From contig CANMLU010000006.1 in assembly GCA_947498815.1 (NCBI GenBank), positions 62,001 through 126,000 on the forward strand: 64,000 nt of DNA. The letters run 5' to 3'. Numbering within the stretch: position 1 is the first letter of the stretch; the number at the start of each line of letters is the position of its first letter. This document shows, piece by piece, positions 34,563-43,047 of this stretch. The notes under the pieces were generated by a model. The model had not been told where the DNA came from, ran no database searches, and saw only the letters and a program-made list of their open reading frames with translations. The DNA is from an uncultured Aquimarina sp. GTDB taxonomy: Bacteria; Bacteroidota; Bacteroidia; Flavobacteriales; Flavobacteriaceae. The position numbers and the translations under genes are program-made.

Positions 34563-35720
34563 ATGAAAGTTCGATATACCTCTTTTTTTCTATTATTCCT
34601 TTTTGGATCGCTTACCCATGTTCTTGTTTCACAGGAATTATATTTTCCCGAACGTGGAAATTGGCAAGAAAAAACACCTGTCGATTATAAAATCAACACT
34701 CAAAAATTGGAAGAAGCGGTTCAATTTGCCATAGATAACGAATATTCGGGTGCCAAAGATCTTAGACAGGCTATTATCAAAGGGTTTGAACGCGAACCTT
34801 ATCACAAAATATTAGGACCAACCAAAAAAAGAGGTGCTCCAGCAGGATTAATTCTAAAGGATGGATATATTATCGCAAAATGGGGTGATGTAAAAAGAGT
34901 GGATATGACTTTTAGTGTCACAAAAAGTTATTTATCCACAATAGCAGGGCTTGCATTAGATCAAAGTTTAATACAAAATGTAGATGATTTTACTTATGAT
35001 TATATCTGGGATCACACTTTTGATGGAGATCATAATAAAAAAATTACATGGCGACACCTATTAACACAATCTTCGGACTGGTCAGGGCAATTATGGGGAG
35101 GTTATGATTGGGCCGATCGCCCTCCCAGAGAAGGAGGAATCGATGATTGGAAATTAAGAAAACTAAATCAGCCAGGAACTGTATTTGAATACAACGATGT
35201 ACGAGTAAACGTATTATCATATGCTCTTTTAAATATATGGAGAAAACCTCTACCTCAACTATTAAAAGAAAAAGTTATGGACCCTATTGGCGCATCTACA
35301 ACCTGGAGATGGTTTGGATACGAAAATTCGTGGGTTACTATCGATGGTATCAAAATGCAATCGGTAAGTGGCGGTGGTCACTCTGGCGGAGGGCTATTCA
35401 TTAACACTTTAGATCATGCCCGTTTTGGTCTTTTATTCCTAAATAATGGCAACTGGCAAGGTAAGCAACTCTTATCCAAAGAATGGATTCTCGAGGCTAC
35501 AAAACCTTCACAGGCCAACCCCAACTATGGGTTTATGTGGTGGCTCAATAAAAAAGGTAGCAGACACTGGGATGGATTACCAGAACATCTATTTTATGCT
35601 GCTGGTTTTGGTGGTAATTTTATTATTATTGATCAAAAACAAAATCTTGTTATTGTTACTCGATGGCTAGACCCCAAGATGATTGATGAGTTTATGAATA
35701 AAGTTTATAGTGCACTATGA
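34563..35720 (+). CDS. Serine hydrolase of the beta-lactamase class C / penicillin-binding-protein family
   Basis: The protein has a signal peptide (FFLLFLFGSLTHVLVSQ) and a beta-lactamase-type serine hydrolase domain. The catalytic SxxK is in FSVTKSY, and the second-motif Tyr is in FEYNDVRVN (YxN), as in class C enzymes and esterases. The third motif probably lies in SGGGHSGGG or the C-terminal HLFYAAGFGGN. The length is 385 residues. Members act as esterases, D-Ala peptidases or related enzymes in the periplasm; the substrate is not predictable. The stop overlaps the next ATG by 4 bp. Confidence 0.88.
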   Translation: MKVRYTSFFLLFLFGSLTHVLVSQELYFPERGNWQEKTPVDYKINTQKLEEAVQFAIDNEYSGAKDLRQAIIKGFEREPYHKILGPTKKRGAPAGLILKDGYIIAKWGDVKRVDMTFSVTKSYLSTIAGLALDQSLIQNVDDFTYDYIWDHTFDGDHNKKITWRHLLTQSSDWSGQLWGGYDWADRPPREGGIDDWKLRKLNQPGTVFEYNDVRVNVLSYALLNIWRKPLPQLLKEKVMDPIGASTTWRWFGYENSWVTIDGIKMQSVSGGGHSGGGLFINTLDHARFGLLFLNNGNWQGKQLLSKEWILEATKPSQANPNYGFMWWLNKKGSRHWDGLPEHLFYAAGFGGNFIIIDQKQNLVIVTRWLDPKMIDEFMNKVYSAL

Positions 35721-36085
35721 AAAAAGTATTGGCAATAATTATTATAGGTATTCTTGTTCTTTTTGCAGGGTGGTATGCTTTTGTATATTACACAACATAT
35801 AGTGAAGGTACCCGAAGTGGAGAACTTATAAAATTTAGTAACAAAGGAGTTGTTTTTAAAACCTGGGAAGGTGAGATAAGCCAAGGGATTTCTGGAGCAC
35901 AAATATTTAGTTTCTCTGTTGAAGATAAAAACAAGGATATTATCCAAAAGCTAGAAAAGTTTCAAGGAAGATATGTAAAGCTAAAATACAAAGAACGTTT
36001 TGCCAAAGTTTCTTGGCTTGGTGATACCAAATATTTTATCGTTGATATCGAAGAAGAAGAATCTCCACATTTCAGGAATAAATAG
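35717..36085 (+). CDS. Membrane-anchored small protein of unknown function
   Basis: The 122-residue protein has one N-terminal membrane segment (VLAIIIIGILVLFAGWYAFVYY) and a soluble domain with the pattern YSEGTRSGELIKFSNKGVVFKTWEGEI, VKLKYKERFAKVSWLGDTKYFIVDIE. I recall flavobacterial relatives carrying the doubtful label 6-phosphogluconate dehydrogenase; nothing here supports that enzyme. It overlaps the serine hydrolase gene by 4 bp (ATGA) and is followed by a thioesterase gene 5 bp later. Confidence 0.8.
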   Translation: MKKVLAIIIIGILVLFAGWYAFVYYTTYSEGTRSGELIKFSNKGVVFKTWEGEISQGISGAQIFSFSVEDKNKDIIQKLEKFQGRYVKLKYKERFAKVSWLGDTKYFIVDIEEEESPHFRNK

Positions 36086-36090
36086 TATTG

Positions 36091-36639
36091 ATGAACATGA
36101 AAAAATATAAAACCACCAGAGAGTCCAGTGTAAGAATATCAGAATTGATGCTTCCCTCCCATTCCAATTTTAGTGGAAAAATACATGGAGGCTATATCCT
36201 ATCTTTGATGGATCAAATAGCTTTTGCCTGTGCTTCAAAACATTCTGAAGTATATTGTGTGACGGCAAGTGTAGATAAGGTTGATTTCTTAAAACCCATA
36301 GAAGTAGGTGAATTGGTAACCATGAAAGCCTCGATAAATCATGTAGGTAAAACATCTATGGTAGTTGGAGTTCGGGTTGAAGCCGAAAACATACAAACTG
36401 GAAAAGTAAAACACTGTAACTCAAGCTATTTTACAATGGTTGCAAAAAATGATAAAGGTAAAAGTATCCCTATACCGGGTTTAATTTTAGAAAATAAAAC
36501 AGCTATTCGTCGATTTGTGAGAAGCACTATCCGAAAAGAAGAAGCTATGGCACGACGAAATCGTTTCAAAGAATCAGAGTTTGAACATGAAGCGCATCTT
36601 GAAATTCTTGATCAATATAATGTAAAAGTAACGCTATAA
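36091..36639 (+). CDS. Acyl-CoA thioesterase, hotdog fold
   Basis: The 182-residue protein has the hotdog thioesterase signature: ELMLPSHSNFSGKIHGGYILSLMDQIAFACASKHS, with the active-site Asp in LMDQIAF, then VDKVDFLKPIEVGELVTMKA and a C-terminal extension. It hydrolyses acyl-CoA thioesters in the cytoplasm, like the YciA/BACH group. A TTG is in frame at 36088, but the ATG at 36091 (or 36097) is the more likely start. It is the last gene of the cluster that starts at rmuC. Confidence 0.9.
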   Translation: MNMKKYKTTRESSVRISELMLPSHSNFSGKIHGGYILSLMDQIAFACASKHSEVYCVTASVDKVDFLKPIEVGELVTMKASINHVGKTSMVVGVRVEAENIQTGKVKHCNSSYFTMVAKNDKGKSIPIPGLILENKTAIRRFVRSTIRKEEAMARRNRFKESEFEHEAHLEILDQYNVKVTL

Positions 36640-36711
36640 TTAAATTTAGAATATTACGTTATAGTAACAATTCCGGGAATCTTTGTATATTCCATAAAAA
36701 ACCCCATTGCA

Positions 36712-37101
36712 ATGAAAAAGATACTTAAACAGTGTTTACTGTTATTGGCAACTGTACTTTGTTTTAATTGTAGCAGCAGTGATGACAGTACCGACCCCAA
36801 TCCGGATCCAGATCCACAAGCAAATCCTATACCCAACAAAACAACTACGTATAATGCAGATATAAAAGCCATTGTTGATGCTCAATGTATACAATGTCAT
36901 ACAATCCCACTTGATGAAGGTGCTCCTTTTCCTATGCGTAATTATCAAGAAGTGATAGATGCTATTAATGATGACTGGGATGTATTTGGACGAGTTTCTA
37001 CCACCAATCAATTTAATGTTATGCCTCCTGATGGTAGATTACCTCAAGCTAGCGTTGATCTTTTTTTGGATTGGGAAGCCGATGGGCTTTTAGAAGAGTA
37101 A
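36712..37101 (+). CDS. Cytochrome-c-like lipoprotein with one CxxCH haem site
   Basis: The protein has a lipoprotein signal (LLATVLCFNCSSS), an Asp/Pro-rich linker (STDPNPDPDPQANP), then a short domain with AIVDAQCIQCHTIP, a CxxCH haem-attachment motif, and a possible distal Met in FNVMPPDGRLPQ. At 129 residues it is a small cytochrome-c-type module exposed outside the inner membrane. It may carry electrons to or from periplasmic partners. No oxidase or other redox gene is adjacent. The transcription unit converges on the next gene with a 5-bp gap. Confidence 0.8.
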   Translation: MKKILKQCLLLLATVLCFNCSSSDDSTDPNPDPDPQANPIPNKTTTYNADIKAIVDAQCIQCHTIPLDEGAPFPMRNYQEVIDAINDDWDVFGRVSTTNQFNVMPPDGRLPQASVDLFLDWEADGLLEE

Positions 37102-37106
37102 CAAGA

Positions 37107-37460
37107 CTATTTGTTATTTACAGCATCTTGCCCTTTATAAAACCTTTTGATAGCCATACTATTATCAGAATATATCTTTACGAGATAGTACCCTTTTCTA
37201 AGTTCGGAAACATCCAAATCTCTTTCAAGGTGTAATTTTTTCTCTATTCTAATAAATCCCGCCTTGTCAATTACTTTTATGTGAAGTGAATGGGAAGGTC
37301 TATTGGTTTTAATTTTTATAAACTCTGAAGTTATAGATGGTTTTATTTGAAAAGAAAAAACATCATCATTTACTATACTTCGATTATTATTAGTTCCTTC
37401 ATTCGAATACAAAAAAGAGGAACTTACAATGAACAACAGGGATACTAGTAATTTTTTCAT
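37107..37460 (-). CDS. Stand-alone T9SS C-terminal-domain-like secreted protein
   Basis: The 117-residue protein has a signal peptide (LLVSLLFIVSSSFLYSN), and nearly all that remains resembles a type A T9SS sorting domain: FQIKPSITSEFIKIKTN, SLHIKVIDKAGFIRIEK, DVSELRKGYYLVKIYSDNSMAIKRF. Normally that domain sits behind a large cargo; here only about 25 residues precede it. It could be a remnant of a longer secreted protein, a short secreted peptide, or an unrelated immunoglobulin-like protein. The start and stop are intact, so there is no sign of a frameshift. Confidence 0.65.
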   Translation of the reverse strand: MKKLLVSLLFIVSSSFLYSNEGTNNNRSIVNDDVFSFQIKPSITSEFIKIKTNRPSHSLHIKVIDKAGFIRIEKKLHLERDLDVSELRKGYYLVKIYSDNSMAIKRFYKGQDAVNNK

Positions 37461-37645
37461 AATACACTTGTTTTTAACTTATTAATCCGCACTTAGCTAG
37501 TATTTACAAATACAAAACCTTTCTTAACTATATTGTAGATTCTTACATATTAATACTATTACTACAATATATTAATAGTTTTACTTTCAAAAAGTTAATA
37601 AACCCACAATTGGCGATACATTTAACGCTTTTTTTAAAGAAATTA

Positions 37646-37673
37646 ATAAAAAAGCCAGGCGAAACTGCCTGGC
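37646..37673 (-). terminator. Intrinsic terminator of carB
   Basis: On the minus strand GCCAGGC and GCCTGGC form a 7-bp perfect stem (37654-37660 with 37667-37673) with a 6-nt loop, followed by a T run at 37653-37648. It lies about 35 bp after the carB stop. Confidence 0.9.
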
Positions 37674-37707
37674 CCAAAAAATTCTATGGTTAGAGGAAGA
37701 CTCTTTC

Positions 37708-40560
37708 CTATTTACTCAGGTACATTTTTCGTCTTGAATATAGATCATAAAACTGATCATCTTTAAGATCATCAATAAATAAGATACTCTCTCCTGTACT
37801 TTTCATCTCTGGTCCCAGTTTCTTATTTACATTAGGGAATTTATTAAAAGAAAACACAGGTTGTTTAATCGCATACCCGTCTAAATGAGGTTTAAAATCA
37901 AAATCTGTTACTTTTTTCTCTCCAAGCATTACTTTGGTAGCATAGTTTACATATGGCTCTCCATATGCTTTTGCTATAAAAGGTACCGTTCTGGAGGCTC
38001 TTGGATTTGCTTCAATGATATACACCATATCATCTTTGATTGCAAACTGAATATTGATCAATCCCACTGTATTTAATGCTAAAGCGATCTTATGTGTGTG
38101 ATCTTTGATTTGTTGCATCACGAACTCTCCAAGGTTAAATGGTGGTAAGGTTGCATTCGAATCTCCAGAATGAATTCCGCAAGGTTCAATATGCTCCATA
38201 ATACCTATGATATAGACATTTTTACCATCACAGATCGCATCTGCTTCTGCCTCTATGGCTCCGTCCAAATAATGATCTAGTAACAACTTATTATTAGGAA
38301 TCTTACGAAGAAGATCAACCACATGTTCTTCTAACTCTTTCTTATTGATTACAATCTTCATTCCTTGACCTCCTAATACGTAAGATGGCCTTACTAATAA
38401 TGGGAAATCCAAACGATCCGCGACTTCAAGTGCTTCATCGGCAGTTTCGGCAGTATCAAATTCTGGATACGGAATGTTATTTTCTTGTAAAAGTTTAGAA
38501 AAACTACCTCTATCTTCGGCAAGATCCAAGGACTGGAAGCTGGTACCAATAATTTTGATTCCATAGCGATCCAGTTTCTCGGCAAGCTTAAGCGCAGTTT
38601 GACCTCCTAGTTGTACGATAACCCCTTCAGGTTTCTCGTGCCTGATGATATCATAAATATGCTCCCAAAATACAGGTTCAAAATATAATTTATCTGCCGT
38701 ATCAAAATCGGTAGAAACAGTCTCGGGGTTACAATTGATCATGATGGTTTCGTAACCGCATTCTGCAGATGCCAATACCCCATGTACACAGCAATAATCA
38801 AACTCGATTCCTTGCCCTATTCTGTTGGGTCCAGACCCCAAAACCACGATTTTTTTCTTATCGCTCGCAACACTTTCGTTAGACACATATTTTTCTCCAT
38901 CAGCAGTTTCAATTTCTGCTTCAAAAGTAGAATAAAAATAGGGAGTCTCGGCTTTAAATTCTGCGGCGCAAGTATCTACAAGTTTATACACTCTATTGAT
39001 ACCAAGTTCATCTCTTTTATTATACACTTCACTTTCATAACATCCCACCATATGTGCAATCTGTCTGTCGGCGAAACCTTTTTGTTTTGCTTCGAGGATC
39101 AGCTCTTTGGTTAGAGATTGTATGGTGTATGTCGAGATTTCCTTTTCTAGATTATACAATTCCTCGTATTGTTTCAGGAACCACATGTCAATCTTTGTGA
39201 TTTCATGTATTCTGCTTAAGGGGATTCCCATCTGAATTGCATCATAGATTACAAACACCCTATCCCAACTGGCATAGGTAAGTTTATCAATAATCTGATC
39301 ATAGTTCTTATACCCTTTTCCGTCGGCACCTAATCCATTCCTCTTAATTTCGAGAGATTGAGTGGCTTTATGCAAGGCTTCCTGAAAAGATCTACCAATA
39401 GCCATTACTTCTCCTACAGATTTCATTTGTAACCCGAGTGTGCGATCGGATCCTTCAAATTTATCAAAATTCCATCTTGGGATTTTTACAATTACATAAT
39501 CCAGTGTTGGTTCGAACAATGCCGAAGTAGATTTTGTTATTTGATTATCCAATTCGTCCAAATGATAACCGATAGCAAGTTTTGCCGCTATTTTTGCAAT
39601 TGGATATCCGGTAGCTTTTGATGCCAACGCTGATGATCGGGAAACTCTTGGGTTGATTTCGATGGCAATGATATCTTCCTTTTCATCAGGACTTACTGCG
39701 AATTGCACATTACATCCCCCTGCAAAATCACCAATGCTTCGCATCATATGAATGGCCATATCACGCATACGTTGGAATGTTTTATCATTTAATGTCATTG
39801 CTGGAGCGACAGTGATTGAATCCCCGGTGTGGATCCCCATCGGGTCCATATTTTCAATAGTACAGATAATAACTACATTGTCATTACTGTCTCTTAATAA
39901 TTCTAACTCATATTCTTTCCAACCTATAAGCGCTTTATCGATCATTACTTCATGAATCGGAGAAATCTCCAATCCTCGGGTAAGTAATTCATCAAAATCT
40001 TCTTCTTTATAGACAATTGATGCTCCTGCCCCTCCTAGCGTATAGGATGCTCTTATTACCAAAGGAAAACCGAACTCTTGTGCGATTTCTTTACCTTTCA
40101 AGAAAGACCCAGCAGTGGCCTGAGGTGCCATACCGATTCCTATTTTGAGCATTAACTCTCTAAACTGCTCCCTATCTTCCGTAATATTGATAGCATCAAT
40201 ATCGACCCCAATAATCTCTACATCAAAATCTTCCCATATCCCTTTTTCGTCGGCTTCAATACATAAATTTAATGCAGTTTGTCCTCCCATGGTCGGTAAT
40301 ACTGCATCGATTTGTGGATGCTCTTTAAGAATCTCTATTATTGATTTGGTCGTTAATGGCTTTAGGTATACATGATCTGCCATTGAAGGGTCGGTCATAA
40401 TAGTAGCCGGATTCGAATTAATCAATATGGTTTCAATCCCATCTTCACGAAGTGAACGCAATGCTTGTGTTCCGGAATAATCAAACTCACATGCTTGTCC
40501 TATAATAATTGGCCCTGATCCGATGATCAATATACTTTTAAGTTTTTCGTTTTTAGGCAT
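37708..40560 (-). CDS. carB: Carbamoyl-phosphate synthase large subunit, short form
   Basis: CarB makes carbamoyl phosphate from bicarbonate, ammonia (from CarA) and two ATP for arginine and pyrimidine synthesis. Both ATP-grasp halves are present: LIIGSGPIIIGQACEFDYSGTQALRSL with FPLVIRASYTLGGAGAS, then VVLGSGPNRIGQGIEFDYCCVHG with FPLLVRPSYVLGGQGM, each followed by its IEINPRVSRSSALASKATGYPIA or IEANPRASRTVPFIAKA motif. At 950 residues it is about 120 shorter than the E. coli enzyme. It ends at GPEMKSTGESILFIDD, so the C-terminal MGS-type domain that binds UMP, IMP and ornithine is absent. Short forms occur in Bacteroidota as far as I recall. No carA is adjacent. Confidence 0.95.
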   Translation of the reverse strand: MPKNEKLKSILIIGSGPIIIGQACEFDYSGTQALRSLREDGIETILINSNPATIMTDPSMADHVYLKPLTTKSIIEILKEHPQIDAVLPTMGGQTALNLCIEADEKGIWEDFDVEIIGVDIDAINITEDREQFRELMLKIGIGMAPQATAGSFLKGKEIAQEFGFPLVIRASYTLGGAGASIVYKEEDFDELLTRGLEISPIHEVMIDKALIGWKEYELELLRDSNDNVVIICTIENMDPMGIHTGDSITVAPAMTLNDKTFQRMRDMAIHMMRSIGDFAGGCNVQFAVSPDEKEDIIAIEINPRVSRSSALASKATGYPIAKIAAKLAIGYHLDELDNQITKSTSALFEPTLDYVIVKIPRWNFDKFEGSDRTLGLQMKSVGEVMAIGRSFQEALHKATQSLEIKRNGLGADGKGYKNYDQIIDKLTYASWDRVFVIYDAIQMGIPLSRIHEITKIDMWFLKQYEELYNLEKEISTYTIQSLTKELILEAKQKGFADRQIAHMVGCYESEVYNKRDELGINRVYKLVDTCAAEFKAETPYFYSTFEAEIETADGEKYVSNESVASDKKKIVVLGSGPNRIGQGIEFDYCCVHGVLASAECGYETIMINCNPETVSTDFDTADKLYFEPVFWEHIYDIIRHEKPEGVIVQLGGQTALKLAEKLDRYGIKIIGTSFQSLDLAEDRGSFSKLLQENNIPYPEFDTAETADEALEVADRLDFPLLVRPSYVLGGQGMKIVINKKELEEHVVDLLRKIPNNKLLLDHYLDGAIEAEADAICDGKNVYIIGIMEHIEPCGIHSGDSNATLPPFNLGEFVMQQIKDHTHKIALALNTVGLINIQFAIKDDMVYIIEANPRASRTVPFIAKAYGEPYVNYATKVMLGEKKVTDFDFKPHLDGYAIKQPVFSFNKFPNVNKKLGPEMKSTGESILFIDDLKDDQFYDLYSRRKMYLSK

Positions 40561-40603
40561 GTAACAGAAGTATTGTTTGTTTTGGTATAATTTCTTTATT
40601 AGA

Positions 40604-40639
40604 TATAAAAAAAGGCGCTACCTATACAGTAACACCTTT
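40604..40639 (-). terminator. Intrinsic terminator of rpmH
   Basis: On the minus strand AAAGGTGTTAC pairs with GTAGCGCCTTT (11 bp with two G-U pairs) around a 7-nt loop, followed by a T run. It lies between rpmH and carB. Confidence 0.8.
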
Positions 40640-40663
40640 AATATTTTTAAAACACATAAATCA

Positions 40664-40822
40664 TTAGTGCTTATGTCTTAACTCTGATGAAACAGATAGC
40701 TTTTTTCTTCCTTTAGCTCTTCTTCGAGCCAACACCTTTCTTCCGTTTACAGAAGCCATACGCTCTCTAAAACCGTGTTTGTTTTTTCTCTTTCTCTTGG
40801 ATGGTTGAAACGTTCTTTTCAT
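40664..40822 (-). CDS. rpmH: 50S ribosomal protein L34
   Basis: The 52-residue basic protein has the L34 sequence: [20 protein letters not shown], then [22 protein letters not shown], ending SELRHKH. The C-terminus is a few residues longer than in E. coli L34 (46 aa). A perfect Bacteroidota promoter lies 75 bp upstream and a terminator follows. It is not next to rnpA or dnaA here, unlike the arrangement in many other bacteria. Confidence 0.97.
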   Translation of the reverse strand: MKRTFQPSKRKRKNKHGFRERMASVNGRKVLARRRAKGRKKLSVSSELRHKH

Positions 40823-40896
40823 TGGTATCTATCTTTATAAATCTTCTTGAAATATCTAAATTTGATGTTATGAGAAGTTCTTCTCAAAACTGCGGG

Positions 40897-40926
40897 CAAA
40901 TATACAAAGAGTTTTTACTTTCACAA
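40897..40926 (-). promoter_or_regulatory. Promoter of rpmH
   Basis: On the minus strand TTG (40924-40926), a 19-bp spacer and TATATTTG (40897-40904) match the Bacteroidota consensus exactly. Confidence 0.85.
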
Positions 40927-40960
40927 GACTAAATATCAAAATATTTTTATTTGTTTTCAT

Positions 40961-40968
40961 TACCTTTG
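40961..40968 (+). promoter_or_regulatory. -7 element upstream of the DUF2892/TPR gene
   Basis: TACCTTTG matches TAnnTTTG and lies 27 bp before the ATG at 40995. A TTG at the -33 position was not found. Confidence 0.6.
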
Positions 40969-40994
40969 CCGCGACATAAAAATAAAACAATTCA

Positions 40995-41510
40995 ATGTAC
41001 AATAAAAATATTAAATTAGTACTTGCCGCAATCATTATCGGAATAGCTGTATGGCAAATCATAGAAGGATATATAGGAAATGGAATCATGTTGATTTTGC
41101 TGTCATTAATTTTTGTTTTTTTATATTTTAAAAATGAGTTTATTTTAATGGCATTTTTAAGATTACGTAAACAAGATTTTGATGGTGCAAGAAAATGGTT
41201 GGATAAAATCAAGACTCCAGAAAGTGCATTAACGACAAAACAACATGGGTATTACAATTACCTTTTGGGCATTATGTTATCTCAAACTAATATCACACAA
41301 GCCGAAAAGCATCTAAAAAAAGCAATCAAATTAGGGTTGTCTATGAATCAAGACTTGGCTGTAGCAAAACTTAATCTTGCAGGTATCGCCATGACCAAAA
41401 GGCGAAAAAGAGAAGCCCAAATACTACTTACCGAAGCGAAAAAACTTGATAAGCACGGTATGTTAAAGGATCAAATTAACATGATGAAACAACAAATGAA
41501 GAAAATTTAG
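40995..41510 (+). CDS. DUF2892-type membrane protein with TPR-like tail
   Basis: The 171-residue protein has two N-terminal membrane segments (IKLVLAAIIIGIAVWQIIEGYIGNG and IMLILLSLIFVFLYF), as in DUF2892 proteins. The cytoplasmic part resembles one or two TPR-like helical pairs (HGYYNYLLGIMLSQTNITQAEKHLKKAIKLGL, AVAKLNLAGIAMTKRRKREAQILLTEAKKL). Such proteins often scaffold small complexes at the membrane. It stands alone on this strand, divergent from rpmH. Confidence 0.75.
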   Translation: MYNKNIKLVLAAIIIGIAVWQIIEGYIGNGIMLILLSLIFVFLYFKNEFILMAFLRLRKQDFDGARKWLDKIKTPESALTTKQHGYYNYLLGIMLSQTNITQAEKHLKKAIKLGLSMNQDLAVAKLNLAGIAMTKRRKREAQILLTEAKKLDKHGMLKDQINMMKQQMKKI

Positions 41511-41661
41511 GCATACTAATTGCAACCTATTTTGCGTTAACTAATTGGCAAAATGTAATAATAGGAAAAAATTTATCAAAGGTCATATTCAAAAGTTTTA
41601 CTAGGAATACGTAATTTTTTTGTTGACTTTATAGTACATTAGCTATTGTAATTAATACATA

Positions 41662-42534
41662 ATGAAGAAATTATTAATACTAGGAATACTTTTTATTTAC
41701 GGTATCAATTCTTTTTCTCAAGAAGAAAGGAGAATACCATTTTCAACAGCTATTTCTGCTCATATAGTAAAATACAATCAAAGAATTGACGCCGCTTATA
41801 AAGATGACGATCTTGAGCGTGCCGAATTTTTATTTGATTCATTGGTCACTAATCATCTTAATGGGACATACATGGATAACTTCAGTGTTAATCCATTAAA
41901 GGGAGATCCTCTTAAATTAAATGATTATGAAAAACATATATTTTTAATCACTTATGCGGCATGGTGTGTCCCTGGTGTAGGAGAAATTCCAGCTTTAAAT
42001 GATTTGGCAGATAGGTTTCATGATCAGATTGATTTTGTAGTACTATTTTGGGATACAAAAGAAAATTTGAAATCAAAAAGTAACGAATATAGCGAGAATA
42101 TTAAATTGGTATATGTTAACGAAAAAACCAATCAAGACTCTTATATAGTTAACAAATTGAAACATGCACTGGGATTTCCGATGATGTATCATATGGATGA
42201 AGAACGAAAGGTTTTAAATATCCAAAAAATTGTTACTCATCATTCTAGTGAAACCTTGACCAATTCTTATACTATACATTTTAACTCTTTATCCAAAGGA
42301 GTTTCGCTTCTTATTGCAGACCTAGATGCCAAAGGCTTGTTAAGTGAAGATACAGACACCGACTTATCTGAAGATAAAATGGATGAAGAGGAAGGTACAA
42401 CTAAGAGGAAGAAAAAGAAGAAAGAAGAAAGGGATGAAGATGGACGTACCGAAGAAGAGCGCAAAATTGACGAAGAATTCGAAAAATATAAGCGAGAGAA
42501 AGATTCTCTAAACAGTAGAAGAGATAATCGCTAA
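41662..42534 (+). CDS. Secreted thioredoxin-like protein with a highly charged tail
   Basis: The protein has a signal peptide (LLILGILFIYGINSFSQ) and about 190 residues with a TlpA/thioredoxin-like pattern (IFLITYAAWCVPGVGEIPALNDLADRF, IDFVVLFWDTKEN, LGFPMMYHMDEERKVL). Only one Cys stands where the redox CxxC pair is expected (AAWCVPG), so it is unlikely to be a normal disulfide reductase. The last about 60 residues are almost entirely Lys, Arg, Glu and Asp (TKRKKKKKEERDEDGRTEEE), probably a coiled coil. Its role is unknown; a scaffold or ligand-binding function is more likely than catalysis. Confidence 0.75.
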   Translation: MKKLLILGILFIYGINSFSQEERRIPFSTAISAHIVKYNQRIDAAYKDDDLERAEFLFDSLVTNHLNGTYMDNFSVNPLKGDPLKLNDYEKHIFLITYAAWCVPGVGEIPALNDLADRFHDQIDFVVLFWDTKENLKSKSNEYSENIKLVYVNEKTNQDSYIVNKLKHALGFPMMYHMDEERKVLNIQKIVTHHSSETLTNSYTIHFNSLSKGVSLLIADLDAKGLLSEDTDTDLSEDKMDEEEGTTKRKKKKKEERDEDGRTEEERKIDEEFEKYKREKDSLNSRRDNR

Positions 42535-42548
42535 ATTTAATTTTCTGT

Positions 42549-42917
42549 TTATTTTCCGAAAATCATCTTTAAAGCTACTAGTAAAAGTACTCCTCCAAAG
42601 ATTTTTTTAAGCAATGCTTGATTTATCGAGATGGCTAATTTACTACCCAGGTATCCCCCGATAATAAATGTTACTGCAATTATAGCCGCATATTTCCAGT
42701 TTACGAACCCTTCTTGATAATAATTATAGGCAGCTAATAAGGTAACCGGAACAGCCAAAACTGCCAAACTGGTACCTTGCGCCTGATGCTGAGAAAAGTT
42801 AAGCCATAAAAGCATTAAGGGAATCATCACTACACTTCCTCCTATTCCAAGTGTACCACTAAAGAAACCTGCCAATAAGCCAATAAGAATCAAAGAAACA
42901 AGTACAGTCGTATTCAT
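42549..42917 (-). CDS. Half-size sulfite exporter TauE/SafE family protein
   Basis: The 122-residue membrane protein has the TauE/SafE N-terminal pattern (GLLAGFFSGTLGIGGSVVMIPLMLLWLNFSQHQAQGTSLAVL) and about four membrane segments. Full-length members have two homologous halves (about 250 residues), and only one is here. Both the start and the stop look natural and no second half is adjacent, so it may work as a homodimer, as is thought for other half-size members. It converges on the thioredoxin-like gene. Confidence 0.85.
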   Translation of the reverse strand: MNTTVLVSLILIGLLAGFFSGTLGIGGSVVMIPLMLLWLNFSQHQAQGTSLAVLAVPVTLLAAYNYYQEGFVNWKYAAIIAVTFIIGGYLGSKLAISINQALLKKIFGGVLLLVALKMIFGK

Positions 42918-43047
42918 TAGTTAAGATTTATAGAGAATTGTTTGCATAGCTCTTAATACAGGATCAAAAATCACATGAAATACCTCGAACCACTCTCTAA
43001 TGAACAGCTAACTTAACTAAAATATATTGGATCTGACAGAAAAATTC

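Noticed and set aside
37107-37460. C-terminal remnant of a longer frameshifted T9SS protein
   Set aside because: The gene has its own signal peptide and start, and the frame upstream does not continue into a cargo domain.
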